A stretch of 64,000 nucleotides of DNA from assembly GCA_030427505.1 (NCBI GenBank), contig JAUICH010000012.1, positions 105,921-169,920 on the forward strand, in the 5' to 3' direction. Positions 17,876-26,616 of the stretch are shown in pieces. This DNA is from Verrucomicrobiia bacterium. GTDB taxonomy: Bacteria; Verrucomicrobiota; Verrucomicrobiia; Verrucomicrobiales; DEV007. The stretch's first letter is position 1; every line of letters starts with the position of its first letter. A program made the translations under genes and the position numbers. The notes under the pieces were generated by a model. It did no database searches. It was not told the origin of the DNA and saw nothing but the letters and a program-made list of their open reading frames with translations.

Positions 17876-19429
17876 ATGAGCGATTCCCCCAGCCCCTCCA
17901 AGAACTCTTTCGCGGTCCCCGCCGTGACCCTCGTTATCGGCCTGGTCGTGGGCGCTTTGGCGGGGCGTTTCCTGCTGGCGGCTCCCTCACCCCCTATCCG
18001 GGATCCCGGCGCGACCGCCGGGTCCGGCCATTATTCCGGAAGCGCCTCCAGCGCGGATGGCGAACCGGGCGCTCCCTCTGACTCCGGCCCTCCCGATTCG
18101 GCATCCGCCGCCTCGTCCTCCGGGAATGCCACCGCTTCCAAAGGCAAAAGCACGGCCGGAAAACCGGATAAGGACGAAAAACTCAGCGCGGCGGAACTCA
18201 TCCCCCTGCTCGAAGATCAGACCAAGACCAACCTGAACTCCATTCTGTTCTATACCGATCTGGCCGCCGCCATCGCCCGGCTGGATCCAAACGATATTCC
18301 GGAAGTGCTGGACTACGTGGCAAACTCCAGCAATCTGCAAATGAAGATGGCCGTTACGTCCATCGTCTTCGCCAATTGGGCAGCCGATTCCCCGGAAGAG
18401 GCCCTGCGCTACGCGGAAGGGATCACCTCACCCCAAGTGAAGTCCATGGCCATGCAGGGCGTTCTGTCCACCTGGATAGGAAGCGATCCGGACGCCGCCT
18501 TCCGCTACCTGGAAACCCTGGAGCCCAGCCGCCAGAAGACTCAGTCGCTCCAGCAGGCCATCATGTCCCTGGCCATGACCGAACCCGAAGCCGCCGCCGC
18601 GCGCGCCCTCGCTCAGGAGGACGTCATGATGCGCTCTCAATTGGTAAGCTCCGTCGGCCAAGTCTGGGCCATGAACGATCCCAAGGCCGCCATGCGCTGG
18701 ATCGATCAGATCGAAGACCCCTCCCTGGCCCATCAAGTGAACGAATCCGTCTACACTGGCTGGGCCTATAACGATCCTCAGTCGGCCCTGGAATACGCCT
18801 CCACTCTGGACGATCCCACCCGCCAAAAGCAGATCCTCCAGCAGGCCCTCCAAGCCTGGATCCAGCAAGACCCGGACGCCGGCACGGAGTACCTTCTGGC
18901 CCTGCCCGAGGAAACCCGCACCGACGAATTGATCAACAACATTTCCTGGTCCCTCAGCCAGCTCCCCTTGGAAAAACTGAGGTCCGTCCTGAACTCCCTG
19001 CCCGAAAGTCAGCGCTCCACCGCCATGCGAAACCTGGCGGCCAGCCGCGCTAACGCCTCCCCCCGCGAAGCCATCCAATTGGTCGAGGAAATGGCAGACG
19101 AAAAAACTCAGGGGCTGGCCTTCGGGAACATCGCCTCCACCTGGGCCCGCAGCGATCCCTATGGCGCCGCACAGTGGCTCAACGAACTCCCCGACGGCAC
19201 CCCTCGGGACCAGGCCATTGGCGGCTTCGCCCGCCAGCTCGTCGAAATCAGCCCTCGAGACGCCCTCAATTGGGTAGAGTCCATCCAGGACGAAAACTAT
19301 CGCACGTCCCAGGCCCAAAGCCTCCTCCGCCAGTGGCTCACCCGCGACCGTGCCGCCGCCGAAGGATACATCCAGCAAACCGGCCTAATCGATCAAGCCG
19401 CCAAAGACCGCCTGTTGAATAGGCAGTAG
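17876..19429 (+). CDS. Membrane-anchored helical-repeat protein, paralogue 1
   Basis: The product is 517 residues. The ATG at 17876 precedes a cytoplasmic stub and one transmembrane helix (AVPAVTLVIGLVVGALAGRF). A Ser/Gly/Ala-rich linker runs to about residue 95. About a dozen 30-35-residue helical repeats follow, with a recurring W..(D/N)P..A......(L/I) pattern (TWIGSDPDAAFRYLETLEP, VWAMNDPKAAMRWIDQIED, GWAYNDPQSALEYASTLDD). The fold looks TPR- or HEAT-like and extracytoplasmic. The frame is open upstream to 17147, but that part overlaps trpE antisense and is rejected. I do not know a function; such proteins are numerous in Verrucomicrobia. Confidence 0.75.
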   Translation: MSDSPSPSKNSFAVPAVTLVIGLVVGALAGRFLLAAPSPPIRDPGATAGSGHYSGSASSADGEPGAPSDSGPPDSASAASSSGNATASKGKSTAGKPDKDEKLSAAELIPLLEDQTKTNLNSILFYTDLAAAIARLDPNDIPEVLDYVANSSNLQMKMAVTSIVFANWAADSPEEALRYAEGITSPQVKSMAMQGVLSTWIGSDPDAAFRYLETLEPSRQKTQSLQQAIMSLAMTEPEAAAARALAQEDVMMRSQLVSSVGQVWAMNDPKAAMRWIDQIEDPSLAHQVNESVYTGWAYNDPQSALEYASTLDDPTRQKQILQQALQAWIQQDPDAGTEYLLALPEETRTDELINNISWSLSQLPLEKLRSVLNSLPESQRSTAMRNLAASRANASPREAIQLVEEMADEKTQGLAFGNIASTWARSDPYGAAQWLNELPDGTPRDQAIGGFARQLVEISPRDALNWVESIQDENYRTSQAQSLLRQWLTRDRAAAEGYIQQTGLIDQAAKDRLLNRQ

Positions 19430-19466
19430 CGCGGGATTACACGCTCTGAACAGGTAAAGCGATTCC

Positions 19467-21017
19467 ATGGAAACATTGTCCCTTTCCTCTGGCCGATACC
19501 TGATTCCCGCCGTGACCCTGATCATGGGCCTGACCCTCGGCATCCTGGTGGACCGGTTTCTCATCGCCTCCACCTTGGAGCCAGCACCAGGGGCCGGCCA
19601 CCCGTCCGGCACAGGGAACGGGTTGGCAGCCCATGGCTCCGGCGGAGCCTACTCCGCGGACAGCAGCAGTACCTCTGGCGCCGCTTCCGGGAAGGACGAG
19701 GCCCCCACCACACCCGGAACCTCCACCACCAGCCTCTCCCTCGGTACCCTGCCGGAAGCGGAAAAAGTCAACGCGGACGAACTGATCCTCTACCTGGAAG
19801 ACCTGAAGGAAAGCACCAACCGGATCCGCTATTTCACCCAGATAGACCTGGCAGTTTCCCGCCTGCCTCCGGAGCAGATCCCGGATGCCATGGCCCACCT
19901 GATGGGGAGCAACCGCCTCGGCCCCCAGAAAAAGGAAGCCATTGCCTCCATTGCCTTCGCTGCTTGGGCCACCGATTCCCCGGAGCAGGCCCTGCGCTTC
20001 GCCGAAGGAATCGAAGATCTGCAAGTGCGTTACGCGGCCATACAGGGCGTCTTCTCCACCTGGATGGAGCAGGATGCCGAAACCGCCTTTCAGTATGTGA
20101 ACTCCTTGGAAGACGGTTACCTGAAAAGCAACATGTCCGAGCAAGCCGTCAACTCTCTGGCCACCACCCAGCCAGAACTCGCCATCGCCTTCGCCCTAGA
20201 CCAGGAAAACCCCATGGTGCGTTCCCAACTGCTCCGCAACGCCGGTCAGATGTGGGCCACCCAAGACCCGGAGGCCGCGATCCAATGGGCGGACGACATC
20301 CAAAACCCCTCCGTTGCCAAACAGGTCATCGAGTCCATCATCCAGGGCTGGAGCTACAGCAATCCCCAGTCCGCCCTGGCCTACGCCTCCTCCCTGGAAG
20401 ACAATCCCGAACGGCAAAAACTCATCCTCCAGAGCGCCCTACCGGCCTGGTTTCAACAGGACGCCCCTGGGGCCACGGATTACCTCTTGTCCCTTCCGGA
20501 AGAAACCCTGACCAATAACCTCATCAGTAGCATTTCCTGGATGCTGAGCGAGGTTTCCCTGGAAAACCTGCGAACCCTCGCGGGCGCCATGTCCGAAGAC
20601 GAGCGTTCCAGCGCCCTGCCCCGGCTGGCGGCCACGCGGGCCGGGGTTTCGCCCGCGGACGCCATTCAGTTCGTCGATGAAATGAACAACGGCAAGAACC
20701 GCGGAGCCGCCTGGTACAATATTGCTTATACCTGGGCCACCAGCGACCCCTACGGCACCGCCGACTGGCTCAACACCCTTCCTGACGGCAACGACCGCGA
20801 CCGGGCTATCGGCGGCTTCGTCAACCAACTCGTGGAAGTCAGTCCCCACAACGCCATGGAGTGGCTGAACTCCATTCAGAATGACAAATACCGGGACAAT
20901 CAAGCTCGCACCCTCTTCCGCCGATGGCTAAACCGCGACCGCCCCGCCGCCGCGGCCTTCCTCCAGGAAACCACCCTCCTCGACCCAAACGCGAAAGACC
21001 AGTTGTTGGCTCAGTAA
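19467..21017 (+). CDS. Membrane-anchored helical-repeat protein, paralogue 2
   Basis: The 516-residue protein follows its paralogue by 37 bp and has the same architecture: short N-terminus, one transmembrane helix (LIPAVTLIMGLTLGILVDRF), low-complexity linker, then W..(D/Q)P..A repeats (TWMEQDAETAFQYVNSLED, MWATQDPEAAIQWADDIQN, GWSYSNPQSALAYASSLED). The two are co-linear across their whole length. The repeat region is better kept than the linker, so this is a tandem gene duplication with relaxed linker evolution. Probably co-transcribed with paralogue 1. Unknown role, likely a periplasm-facing scaffold. Confidence 0.75.
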   Translation: METLSLSSGRYLIPAVTLIMGLTLGILVDRFLIASTLEPAPGAGHPSGTGNGLAAHGSGGAYSADSSSTSGAASGKDEAPTTPGTSTTSLSLGTLPEAEKVNADELILYLEDLKESTNRIRYFTQIDLAVSRLPPEQIPDAMAHLMGSNRLGPQKKEAIASIAFAAWATDSPEQALRFAEGIEDLQVRYAAIQGVFSTWMEQDAETAFQYVNSLEDGYLKSNMSEQAVNSLATTQPELAIAFALDQENPMVRSQLLRNAGQMWATQDPEAAIQWADDIQNPSVAKQVIESIIQGWSYSNPQSALAYASSLEDNPERQKLILQSALPAWFQQDAPGATDYLLSLPEETLTNNLISSISWMLSEVSLENLRTLAGAMSEDERSSALPRLAATRAGVSPADAIQFVDEMNNGKNRGAAWYNIAYTWATSDPYGTADWLNTLPDGNDRDRAIGGFVNQLVEVSPHNAMEWLNSIQNDKYRDNQARTLFRRWLNRDRPAAAAFLQETTLLDPNAKDQLLAQ

Positions 21018-21149
21018 TCCGAACCCTCTTCCGTCTCCTTTCCCCGCTGAGCCAATGCGCTCCGGCGTCTTACTTCATGGACTCAATCCAACTATTCTAC
21101 ACCAATCTTATAAATTGATATTTGTACAATTGAACGATATATTTTAGTC

Positions 21150-21455
21150 ATGAGTAGTGACTTTGGTTATATGTATATCGGAGAAAATATTGATAGAGCT
21201 TTGCTCGATCTTGTTTCTAAGAAGCCGTTCCGCGAGCGAATTGCTGACGCAGTTGTAAATCTCCACCGCTTCAACAATACCGACTATTATATGAAATATC
21301 TTTCCCCGGAAGCTCGTGAAGCTTGGAATGCCATGATGGGCAACAAGACTTTTTCTGATTTGACCGATGAGGAGTTCGAAGAAGTTGCTAAACACGTTGC
21401 TCTGTTTATAAGCCAAGCTTCACTAGATATTGCTCCTCATTTTCTAAGAGAGTAA
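21150..21455 (+). CDS. AT-rich hypothetical protein
   Basis: The 101-residue frame has protein-like composition with balanced Asp/Glu, Lys and aromatics (for example FRERIADAVVNLHRFNNTDY, YLSPEAREAWNAMMGNKTFS, LTDEEFEEVAKHVALFI). It is mostly alpha-helical and has no signal or membrane segment. Its bases, and the flanks from about 21060 to 21600, are far more AT-rich than everything around, a sign of horizontal acquisition. I recognise no family; small toxin/antitoxin or immunity partners can look like this, but that is only a guess. Confidence 0.55.
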   Translation: MSSDFGYMYIGENIDRALLDLVSKKPFRERIADAVVNLHRFNNTDYYMKYLSPEAREAWNAMMGNKTFSDLTDEEFEEVAKHVALFISQASLDIAPHFLRE

Positions 21456-21604
21456 ATTAGAGTCTAAAATCGTGCTGAGAAAGTAACCCTCCAGAATACC
21501 CAACACTACGTACGGCTTAGTAGTATATTAGGCTTTCTGCTTTTTGATCCAAGTTTTTCAATCTTGGCTTGCACCTCACCAATTCCCGATCAATTTAGTC
21601 GGGA

Positions 21605-22057
21605 ATGAAGATTTCCAAAAAGGCTGAATACGCCATCCGCGCCATCCTCATCCTGGCGGATTCTCCCCCGAACCAGCCGCTCCAGATGCAGGACCTGTCC
21701 GAGACCGGGAGCATTCCCCTGAAGTTCCTCGAACAGATCATGCTCCTGCTAAAGAAGGGCGCCATCGTCCGGAGCAAGCGCGGCGTCGGTGGTGGCTACC
21801 AGCTCAACCGTCCCGCCCGCTCCATCAGCTTGGGCGAGATCATCCAGATCGTCGACGGCTCCCTCTGCTCTCTCGGCGAACTCCTTCGCGCCAGCGGCAA
21901 CCACGGCGCCCCCGCCCCTTCCTTCCCTGGAGTCTCCGGGCTCGAAACCAGCTTCCAGGAACTGGACGACCTGGTGAACAGCTACCTCCTTGGCAAGTCC
22001 GTGGAAGACATTCTCGCCATGGACCGGCCAGAGGACGTCCTGGCTTTCGAGATCTAA
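21605..22057 (+). CDS. Rrf2-family transcriptional regulator
   Basis: This 150-residue winged-helix regulator begins MKISKKAEYAIRAILILADS, the family signature, and continues with LQMQDLSETGSIPLKFLEQIMLLLKK and RSKRGVGGGYQLNRPARSISL, the recognition helix and wing. Rrf2 proteins often sense redox, nitric oxide or iron-sulfur status through three Cys. Here only one Cys (SLCSL, about residue 83) is visible, so a cluster-ligated sensor of the IscR/NsrR kind is unlikely. It is 27 bp upstream of rarA on the same strand and may be co-transcribed with it. Confidence 0.85.
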   Translation: MKISKKAEYAIRAILILADSPPNQPLQMQDLSETGSIPLKFLEQIMLLLKKGAIVRSKRGVGGGYQLNRPARSISLGEIIQIVDGSLCSLGELLRASGNHGAPAPSFPGVSGLETSFQELDDLVNSYLLGKSVEDILAMDRPEDVLAFEI

Positions 22058-22084
22058 CAAAGCCCCAAAGCCCGCGCTTTTCCC

Positions 22085-23530
22085 ATGAACGACCTCTTCA
22101 CCGATTCCGGTTCCGATGACGACGCCACCGGCGCTTCGTCCTTTTCCGGCTTCGGTCCCGGTGAAGCGTCCGGCGACCCAGAGGCTTCCTCCTCCCACTA
22201 CCCCGGCGGCAACGTTCCCCTGGCCACCCGCATGCGGCCCCGCGCCCTGGACGAGTATGCCGGGCAGGGCCATATCCTGGGCCCCGGTAAGCTCCTGCGC
22301 CGCGCCGTGGAGGCGGACCGCTTCACCTCCCTCATTTTCTACGGCCCGCCCGGCGTCGGCAAAACCAGCTTGGCCGAACTGATCGCCCGCCGCACGGATT
22401 CCCGCTTCGTGAACCTCTCCGGCGTGGAGAGCAACGTCGCCGAAATCCGCAAAGCCGTGGAAGCCGCCGCCGCCATCCTCCGCACACGGAAACAGGTCAC
22501 CACCCTGTTTGTGGATGAAATCCACCGTTTCAACAAAGCGCAGCAGGACGTGCTCCTGCCCCACATCGAGCGCGGCACCGTCCGTTTCATCGGCGCCACT
22601 ACCCACAATCCGTTTTTCTATATCAACAGCCCGCTGGTCTCCCGCTCCCAGGTCTTCCAACTGGAGCCCCTCTCTGACGACGATCTTATCACCCTGGGCA
22701 GGCGCGCGGTGGAGGACCCAGAGCGTGGCTACGGCCGGCGCGACGTTCGCGTCGAAGACGCCGCCCTCCGCCACCTCGCCACCAAGGCGGATGGCGACGC
22801 CCGGAAACTCCTCACCGCCCTGGAACTGGCCGTCCTGACCACCGAACCGGATGACGAAGGCGCCATCCACATCACCCTGGAGGTCGCCGAGGAATCCATC
22901 CAGAAAAAGACCGTCGTTTACGATGGCGACGGCGACGCCCACTACGACACCATCAGCGCCTTCATCAAGAGCCTGCGCGGCTCAGATCCCGATGCCGCCC
23001 TCTACTGGCTGGCGAAGATGTTGTACGCCGGGGAAGACATCCGCTTCATCGCCCGCCGCCTCGTCATCGCCGCCAGTGAAGACGTGGGCATGGCCGACTC
23101 CAATGCCCTCCGCGTGGCCGTGGCCGCCCAGCAGGCCGTCGAGTTTGTCGGCATGCCGGAGGCCCAGATCCCCCTGGCCCACGCCACGGTCTACCTGGCC
23201 ACCGCGCCGAAGAGCAACCGCGCTTACATGGGCATCAAGGCCGCCATGAAAGACGTCGCCGAAGGCCGCACCCTGGCCGTACCCCTCCACCTCCGGACGA
23301 AGACCCGCAAGAAACTCGCCGGCGCCAGCGGCGCCACCGAGACAGAGATGGAGTACCACTACGCCCACGACTATGACGACGGCTACGTCCCCCAGGCCTA
23401 CCTCCCCGAAGGCCGCCGCTACTACGAACCGGGCGAACACGGCCTGGAAAAACGAGTGAAAGAACGCCTCGACTACCTCCGCGCTCAGTTCGAAAAAGAG
23501 CAGCAGGGAAAAGGCCCCGCCAAGCCCTGA
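22085..23530 (+). CDS. rarA: Replication-associated recombination protein RarA/MgsA
   Basis: This is an AAA+ ATPase of the clamp-loader clade that acts at stalled replication forks. The 481-residue protein has Walker A GPPGVGKT at 87-94, Walker B LFVDEIH at 140-146 and HIERGTVRFIGATTHNPFF around the sensor-1 region. The C-terminal RarA tetramerisation domain includes AFIKSLRGSDPDAALYWLAK and SEDVGMADSNALRVAVAAQQ. The first 45 residues are a Ser/Gly/Asp-rich extension beyond the usual family start and may be disordered. It ends just before a dispersed repeat at 23567. Confidence 0.93.
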   Translation: MNDLFTDSGSDDDATGASSFSGFGPGEASGDPEASSSHYPGGNVPLATRMRPRALDEYAGQGHILGPGKLLRRAVEADRFTSLIFYGPPGVGKTSLAELIARRTDSRFVNLSGVESNVAEIRKAVEAAAAILRTRKQVTTLFVDEIHRFNKAQQDVLLPHIERGTVRFIGATTHNPFFYINSPLVSRSQVFQLEPLSDDDLITLGRRAVEDPERGYGRRDVRVEDAALRHLATKADGDARKLLTALELAVLTTEPDDEGAIHITLEVAEESIQKKTVVYDGDGDAHYDTISAFIKSLRGSDPDAALYWLAKMLYAGEDIRFIARRLVIAASEDVGMADSNALRVAVAAQQAVEFVGMPEAQIPLAHATVYLATAPKSNRAYMGIKAAMKDVAEGRTLAVPLHLRTKTRKKLAGASGATETEMEYHYAHDYDDGYVPQAYLPEGRRYYEPGEHGLEKRVKERLDYLRAQFEKEQQGKGPAKP

Positions 23531-23566
23531 GTTTCCTCATTTCAGAGGAAGCATCCCCACCACAAA

Positions 23567-23725
23567 GGTGGTCCTCGACCTCCGGGCGGGGAACTCGCGA
23601 ACCGGGCGATCCCTCAAAGCCGGAGATCGCTCAATCGCCCACAGCTTCAACCTGCGCAGGTCCAAACGCGCGCAACACGGATCCGCTACCGCATCCGTGA
23701 ACGCGCTCGGAGATCGCGTTCCACC
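23567..23725 (+). repeat. Dispersed repeat family B, copy 1
   Basis: The ends are GGTGGTCCTCGACCTCCGGG and, on the opposite strand, GGTGGAACGCGATCTCCGAG: an imperfect terminal inverted repeat. A second, inverted copy lies at 41537-41738. The two share their ends and a few internal words (AGGTCCAAACG) but differ in the middle and in length, as expected of decayed MITE-like elements. It follows rarA by 36 bp. No protein is encoded. Confidence 0.7.
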
Positions 23726-23741
23726 TTTCCCGGAACATCAC

Positions 23742-24209
23742 TCATCCCCCCATCACCTCTCCCGGCACAAAGGTTTCGCAGACTCGAAGGGTCACCGAAC
23801 TCGAATCCGCCAGGCGTTCCAATAGCGAACGCACGTCCGCCCATTCCAAACCACCTAAACCGGCCCCAATTCGCGGCAGTCCGATTTCCGTCAGCTTTCT
23901 TCTTTCCGCCTCCTTCAGCATAGACAGCAGAGATTTCTCTACCGCCCAAAGCTCAGCCCGGGTTCTCCAAGTCTTCTGTGTCCCCAGGTTGAATACGACG
24001 TTCTCGCCCTCTTCCCAAACAAAGACATCCCCCAACTGAAACTCTCCACCCCGGCACAGACGCCGGTACTCCTCATACATTTCTGGCCATCGCTCCCGGA
24101 ACGCCACCGCGATGCCTTTTCCCATGGCCCCCGCGCAATTGCAGCCATGCGCGAAGGCCTTCAGTTCGTCCGTCGCAAAAAGGTCTCCGGATTCAAATCT
24201 AACTGGCAT
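23742..24209 (-). CDS. Stand-alone macrodomain protein (TARG1/DarG-like)
   Basis: This 155-residue protein is essentially one macrodomain, the fold that binds or hydrolyses ADP-ribose. It begins FESGDLFATDELKAFAHGCN and continues with MGKGIAVAFRERWPEMY, the ligand loop pattern seen in TARG1 and DarG-type macrodomains. FNLGTQKTWRTRAE, then LPRIGAGLGGLEW close the fold. It may remove ADP-ribose from proteins or nucleic acids. DarG proteins are antitoxins of DarT, but no DarT-like neighbour is visible. Start at 24209 is 12 bp from the edge of a MITE-like repeat, which would hold its promoter. The frame is open upstream into that repeat, so the start is inferred from the domain boundary. Confidence 0.8.
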   Translation of the reverse strand: MPVRFESGDLFATDELKAFAHGCNCAGAMGKGIAVAFRERWPEMYEEYRRLCRGGEFQLGDVFVWEEGENVVFNLGTQKTWRTRAELWAVEKSLLSMLKEAERRKLTEIGLPRIGAGLGGLEWADVRSLLERLADSSSVTLRVCETFVPGEVMGG

Positions 24210-24220
24210 GATTCCCTGTT

Positions 24221-24391
24221 CTAGCCTGCATTTCTCACCAGTTCTCGTGGCGAGACGCCGCGAGGCCTGTACTGGCAAGGCGCGCGAAGATTTTTTTGCG
24301 GGGCTGTATGAATGAGAGAAAATCGAGCGGAACGCAGTCAGGGCGGGCCACAGCAAGTCGCAGCAGAAAACTGGGGAGAAATGCAGGCTAG
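24221..24391 (+). mobile_element. MITE-like element family A, copy 1
   Basis: This 171-bp non-coding element has near-perfect 23-bp terminal inverted repeats (22 of 23 match), each starting CTAGCCTGCATTTCT. CTAG at both ends fits either the element tip or a 4-bp CTAG target duplication. A homologous 182-bp copy in the same orientation is at 63629-63810. It lies just upstream of the macrodomain gene, on the promoter side. No transposase is encoded; movement would need an enzyme from elsewhere. Confidence 0.82.
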
Positions 24392-24451
24392 CTATCTCGA
24401 GAATTCACCTCGCTGACGACCAGACGAATCCACCTTCTCCATCCCAACCAA

Positions 24452-26062
24452 TCACTCATCCCACCCCTCCTCGATCCGCTGTTTCAGATGCGGATACGCT
24501 TCGTCCGTCTCGCCATACTCTTCCCGCAGGCGCTTCATCTCCGCTTTCAGTTCCTGGGTAATCTCCTGGTAATCCGTCTGCCCGTACACGTTATTTATTT
24601 CGTTCGGGTCTTTTCTCAGATCGTACAGCTCCCAGCCCACCGTGGTCGGATCGTAGATGTTCCGTCCCTCCGTCCGGTAATCCATGCCGTAGAAAAAGAT
24701 CAGCTTGTAGTCCGGTGTCCGCACGCCGATGTGAGCCGGGTTATCGTGGTGGGCCATGTGCATCCAGTAGCGGTAGTAGGTGGACGTCCGCCAGTCCTGT
24801 GGCGTCTCCCCTTTCAGGATCGGCACCACGCTGCGGCCGTGCATGTAGTCCGGCGTCGGCACGCCGGCGATGTCCAGCAGGGTCGGCGCGAAGTCCGTAT
24901 TGTTGATCAGCGCGTCCGTCCGGCTGCCCTCTTTAATCCAGGCCGGGTACCGCACGATGAAGGGGATCGTCATGGATTCTTCGTACATCCACCGCTTATC
25001 AATGTAGTCATGCTCGCCCAGCATGAAACCCTGGTCCGAGGTGTAGAGGATGATGGTGTCGTCCATGATTCCTTCCTCCTCCAGATAAGCCAGCAGGCGG
25101 CCCAAGTTTTCATCCACCCCGGCCACGGTGCGCAGATACTTCTTCAGGTAGCGCTGATAGGCCACGTGCTTGTACTCGTCGTCCGGCAATTCCGAATCGA
25201 CAAACATGTGGTGCCCCATATTCCGCCGCGTGTTCCGTTTTCCCACTGAGGTGCCCGTGCCCCGCGTGGCGTCGGAGCCATAGTTCGGCTCCTTCCACAG
25301 GCTCTCCGGTTCCGGGATCTCCACGTCATCCAGAAAAAAGTCGAAGCGCTCCGCGTTCTCGAAATTGTCATGCGGCGCCTTGAAATGATGCATCAGGAAG
25401 AACGGCTGATCCTTCTTTCGCTTCGCCAGCCACTTCAGCGAAATGTCCGCCACCGCGTCCGATGAGTGCTTCGAGTCATAACCCGCGAAGTGCTGCTCGT
25501 TTTTCGGCCATTCGCCCTTGCCCTTCTCCCGCATCATGGGGTTGAAGTAATTCCCCTGCCCGGGAAACACGCAGTAGTAGTCGTAGAACGCCGGCTCCTC
25601 CTTCAGGTGCCACTTTCCGATCATGGCTGTCTGGTAACCCGCCTCTTTCATCAACTTTGGCAGGTATTGCTTTTCCGCCGGCAGGCTGCCGTTCAGGTCC
25701 AGCACCCCGTTCGCCTGCGAATACTGCCCCGTCATCAGCGTGGCCCGGCTGGGCGTGCAGATGGAGTTCGTGCAGAACGCAGCGTCAAACACCATGCCCT
25801 CCGCCGCCAGGCGATCGAGGTTCGCCGTGGGCACTACATCCTTCAGCCGCCCCCCATACGCGCCAATGGCGTGCGCGGCGTGGTCATCCGACATGATCCA
25901 CAAAATATTCGGCCGCTTGCCGCCCCCTTCCTGACTCCGCGCCACCGCCGGGGCCAGCAAAAACACGCTCAGGAAAAGACCCAAGCACTTCGCCAGTGCC
26001 CGCGCCACGGGCTGGGCCTTTGCCGGCGTCCTCTTCACAACAGGGGGAAACACGTTCATCAT
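24452..26062 (-). CDS. Exported sulfatase
   Basis: The product is about 536 residues, a formylglycine-dependent sulfatase predicted to hydrolyse sulfate esters, probably of polysaccharides, outside the cytoplasm. A signal segment (LAKCLGLFLSVFLLAPAVA) precedes RPNILWIMSDDH, the metal-binding Asp pair. The CTPSRATLMTG motif follows, with the Cys that would be converted to formylglycine. MIGKWHLKEE, HHFKAPHDN and YTSDQGFMLGEHD complete the S1 sulfatase core. Substrate is unknown. Adjacent ATGs at 26062 and 26059 are both possible starts. No maturation enzyme (FGE or anSME) is present in the window. Confidence 0.9.
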   Translation of the reverse strand: MMNVFPPVVKRTPAKAQPVARALAKCLGLFLSVFLLAPAVARSQEGGGKRPNILWIMSDDHAAHAIGAYGGRLKDVVPTANLDRLAAEGMVFDAAFCTNSICTPSRATLMTGQYSQANGVLDLNGSLPAEKQYLPKLMKEAGYQTAMIGKWHLKEEPAFYDYYCVFPGQGNYFNPMMREKGKGEWPKNEQHFAGYDSKHSSDAVADISLKWLAKRKKDQPFFLMHHFKAPHDNFENAERFDFFLDDVEIPEPESLWKEPNYGSDATRGTGTSVGKRNTRRNMGHHMFVDSELPDDEYKHVAYQRYLKKYLRTVAGVDENLGRLLAYLEEEGIMDDTIILYTSDQGFMLGEHDYIDKRWMYEESMTIPFIVRYPAWIKEGSRTDALINNTDFAPTLLDIAGVPTPDYMHGRSVVPILKGETPQDWRTSTYYRYWMHMAHHDNPAHIGVRTPDYKLIFFYGMDYRTEGRNIYDPTTVGWELYDLRKDPNEINNVYGQTDYQEITQELKAEMKRLREEYGETDEAYPHLKQRIEEGWDE

Positions 26063-26175
26063 ACCCAAACCGGAACGAAAGCACGCCCGCCCCGTCTTTG
26101 GCAAAGCCAATTGTTCCCGCCTGGCGGAAAAGCCCTTCCCACCGGGGTCAAACGCACCTCTAAGGCCGAACCCGA

Positions 26176-26225
26176 AATCCCGGGTCTTATTGCCCGGGAT
26201 TCCTCAAAGATCCGCCACGCGGATC
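26176..26225 (-). terminator. Double-hairpin terminator
   Basis: There are two consecutive stems: AATCCCGGG...CCCGGGATT (26176-26201, 8-nt loop) and GATCCGC-CAC-GCGGATC (26209-26225). A third palindrome, TTTTACTTG-CT-CAAGTAAAA (26231-26250), overlaps the stop codon of the 127-residue gene. All lie between that gene and the sulfatase, on the minus strand. The stacked stems and the AT run around the stop make transcription termination likely. Confidence 0.6.
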
Positions 26226-26232
26226 GCCCCTT

Positions 26233-26616
26233 TTACTTGCTCAAGTAAAAGAGCGGCTGCGCGTAGTCGCCCAAACCGTGGCCGGCGTAGAGAATCGGCT
26301 CGGCATACGCGTCCAACGGCACAAAGAAGCTCACCACATGGCTGGACAGCTCGCTGTGCCGGGCGCTAACGCCCTCATATGCGTAGATCGTCGATCCCTG
26401 GTAGACCCGTTGAGTGACGGAAAGCTGCGGCGGTGTCATGACGGCGGCGCGTACCGCCGAGGAAAACACATCCCGCGGTCCCCGCTCCGTTACACTGTAT
26501 AGAATGACGCCCTCTGAGTACATGTCCTCAGCCGAAACCTGGGTGGGCACCAACGGCGCCAGAGTAGCAAAACCAGCCAAAGCAGCGAGAACGGGTAAAC
26601 AAGATCTGAATTTCAT
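26233..26616 (-). CDS. Small exported protein, hypothetical
   Basis: The product is 127 residues starting MKFRSCLPVLAALAGFATLA, a Sec-type signal, with a likely cleavage after VSA. The mature part is beta-rich (EGVILYSVTERGPRDVFSS, LSVTQRVYQGSTIYAYEG, SSHVVSFFVPLDAYAEPILY) and lacks Cys, so it may be a small periplasmic or surface domain. I recognise no family. The frame is open further upstream, but the signal peptide fixes this start. It is separated from the sulfatase by strong hairpins. Confidence 0.55.
   Translation of the reverse strand: MKFRSCLPVLAALAGFATLAPLVPTQVSAEDMYSEGVILYSVTERGPRDVFSSAVRAAVMTPPQLSVTQRVYQGSTIYAYEGVSARHSELSSHVVSFFVPLDAYAEPILYAGHGLGDYAQPLFYLSK

Noticed and set aside
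18428..19378. Minus-strand gene opposite the first helical-repeat protein
   Set aside because: It is antisense to a clear coding repeat region and has no motif of its own.
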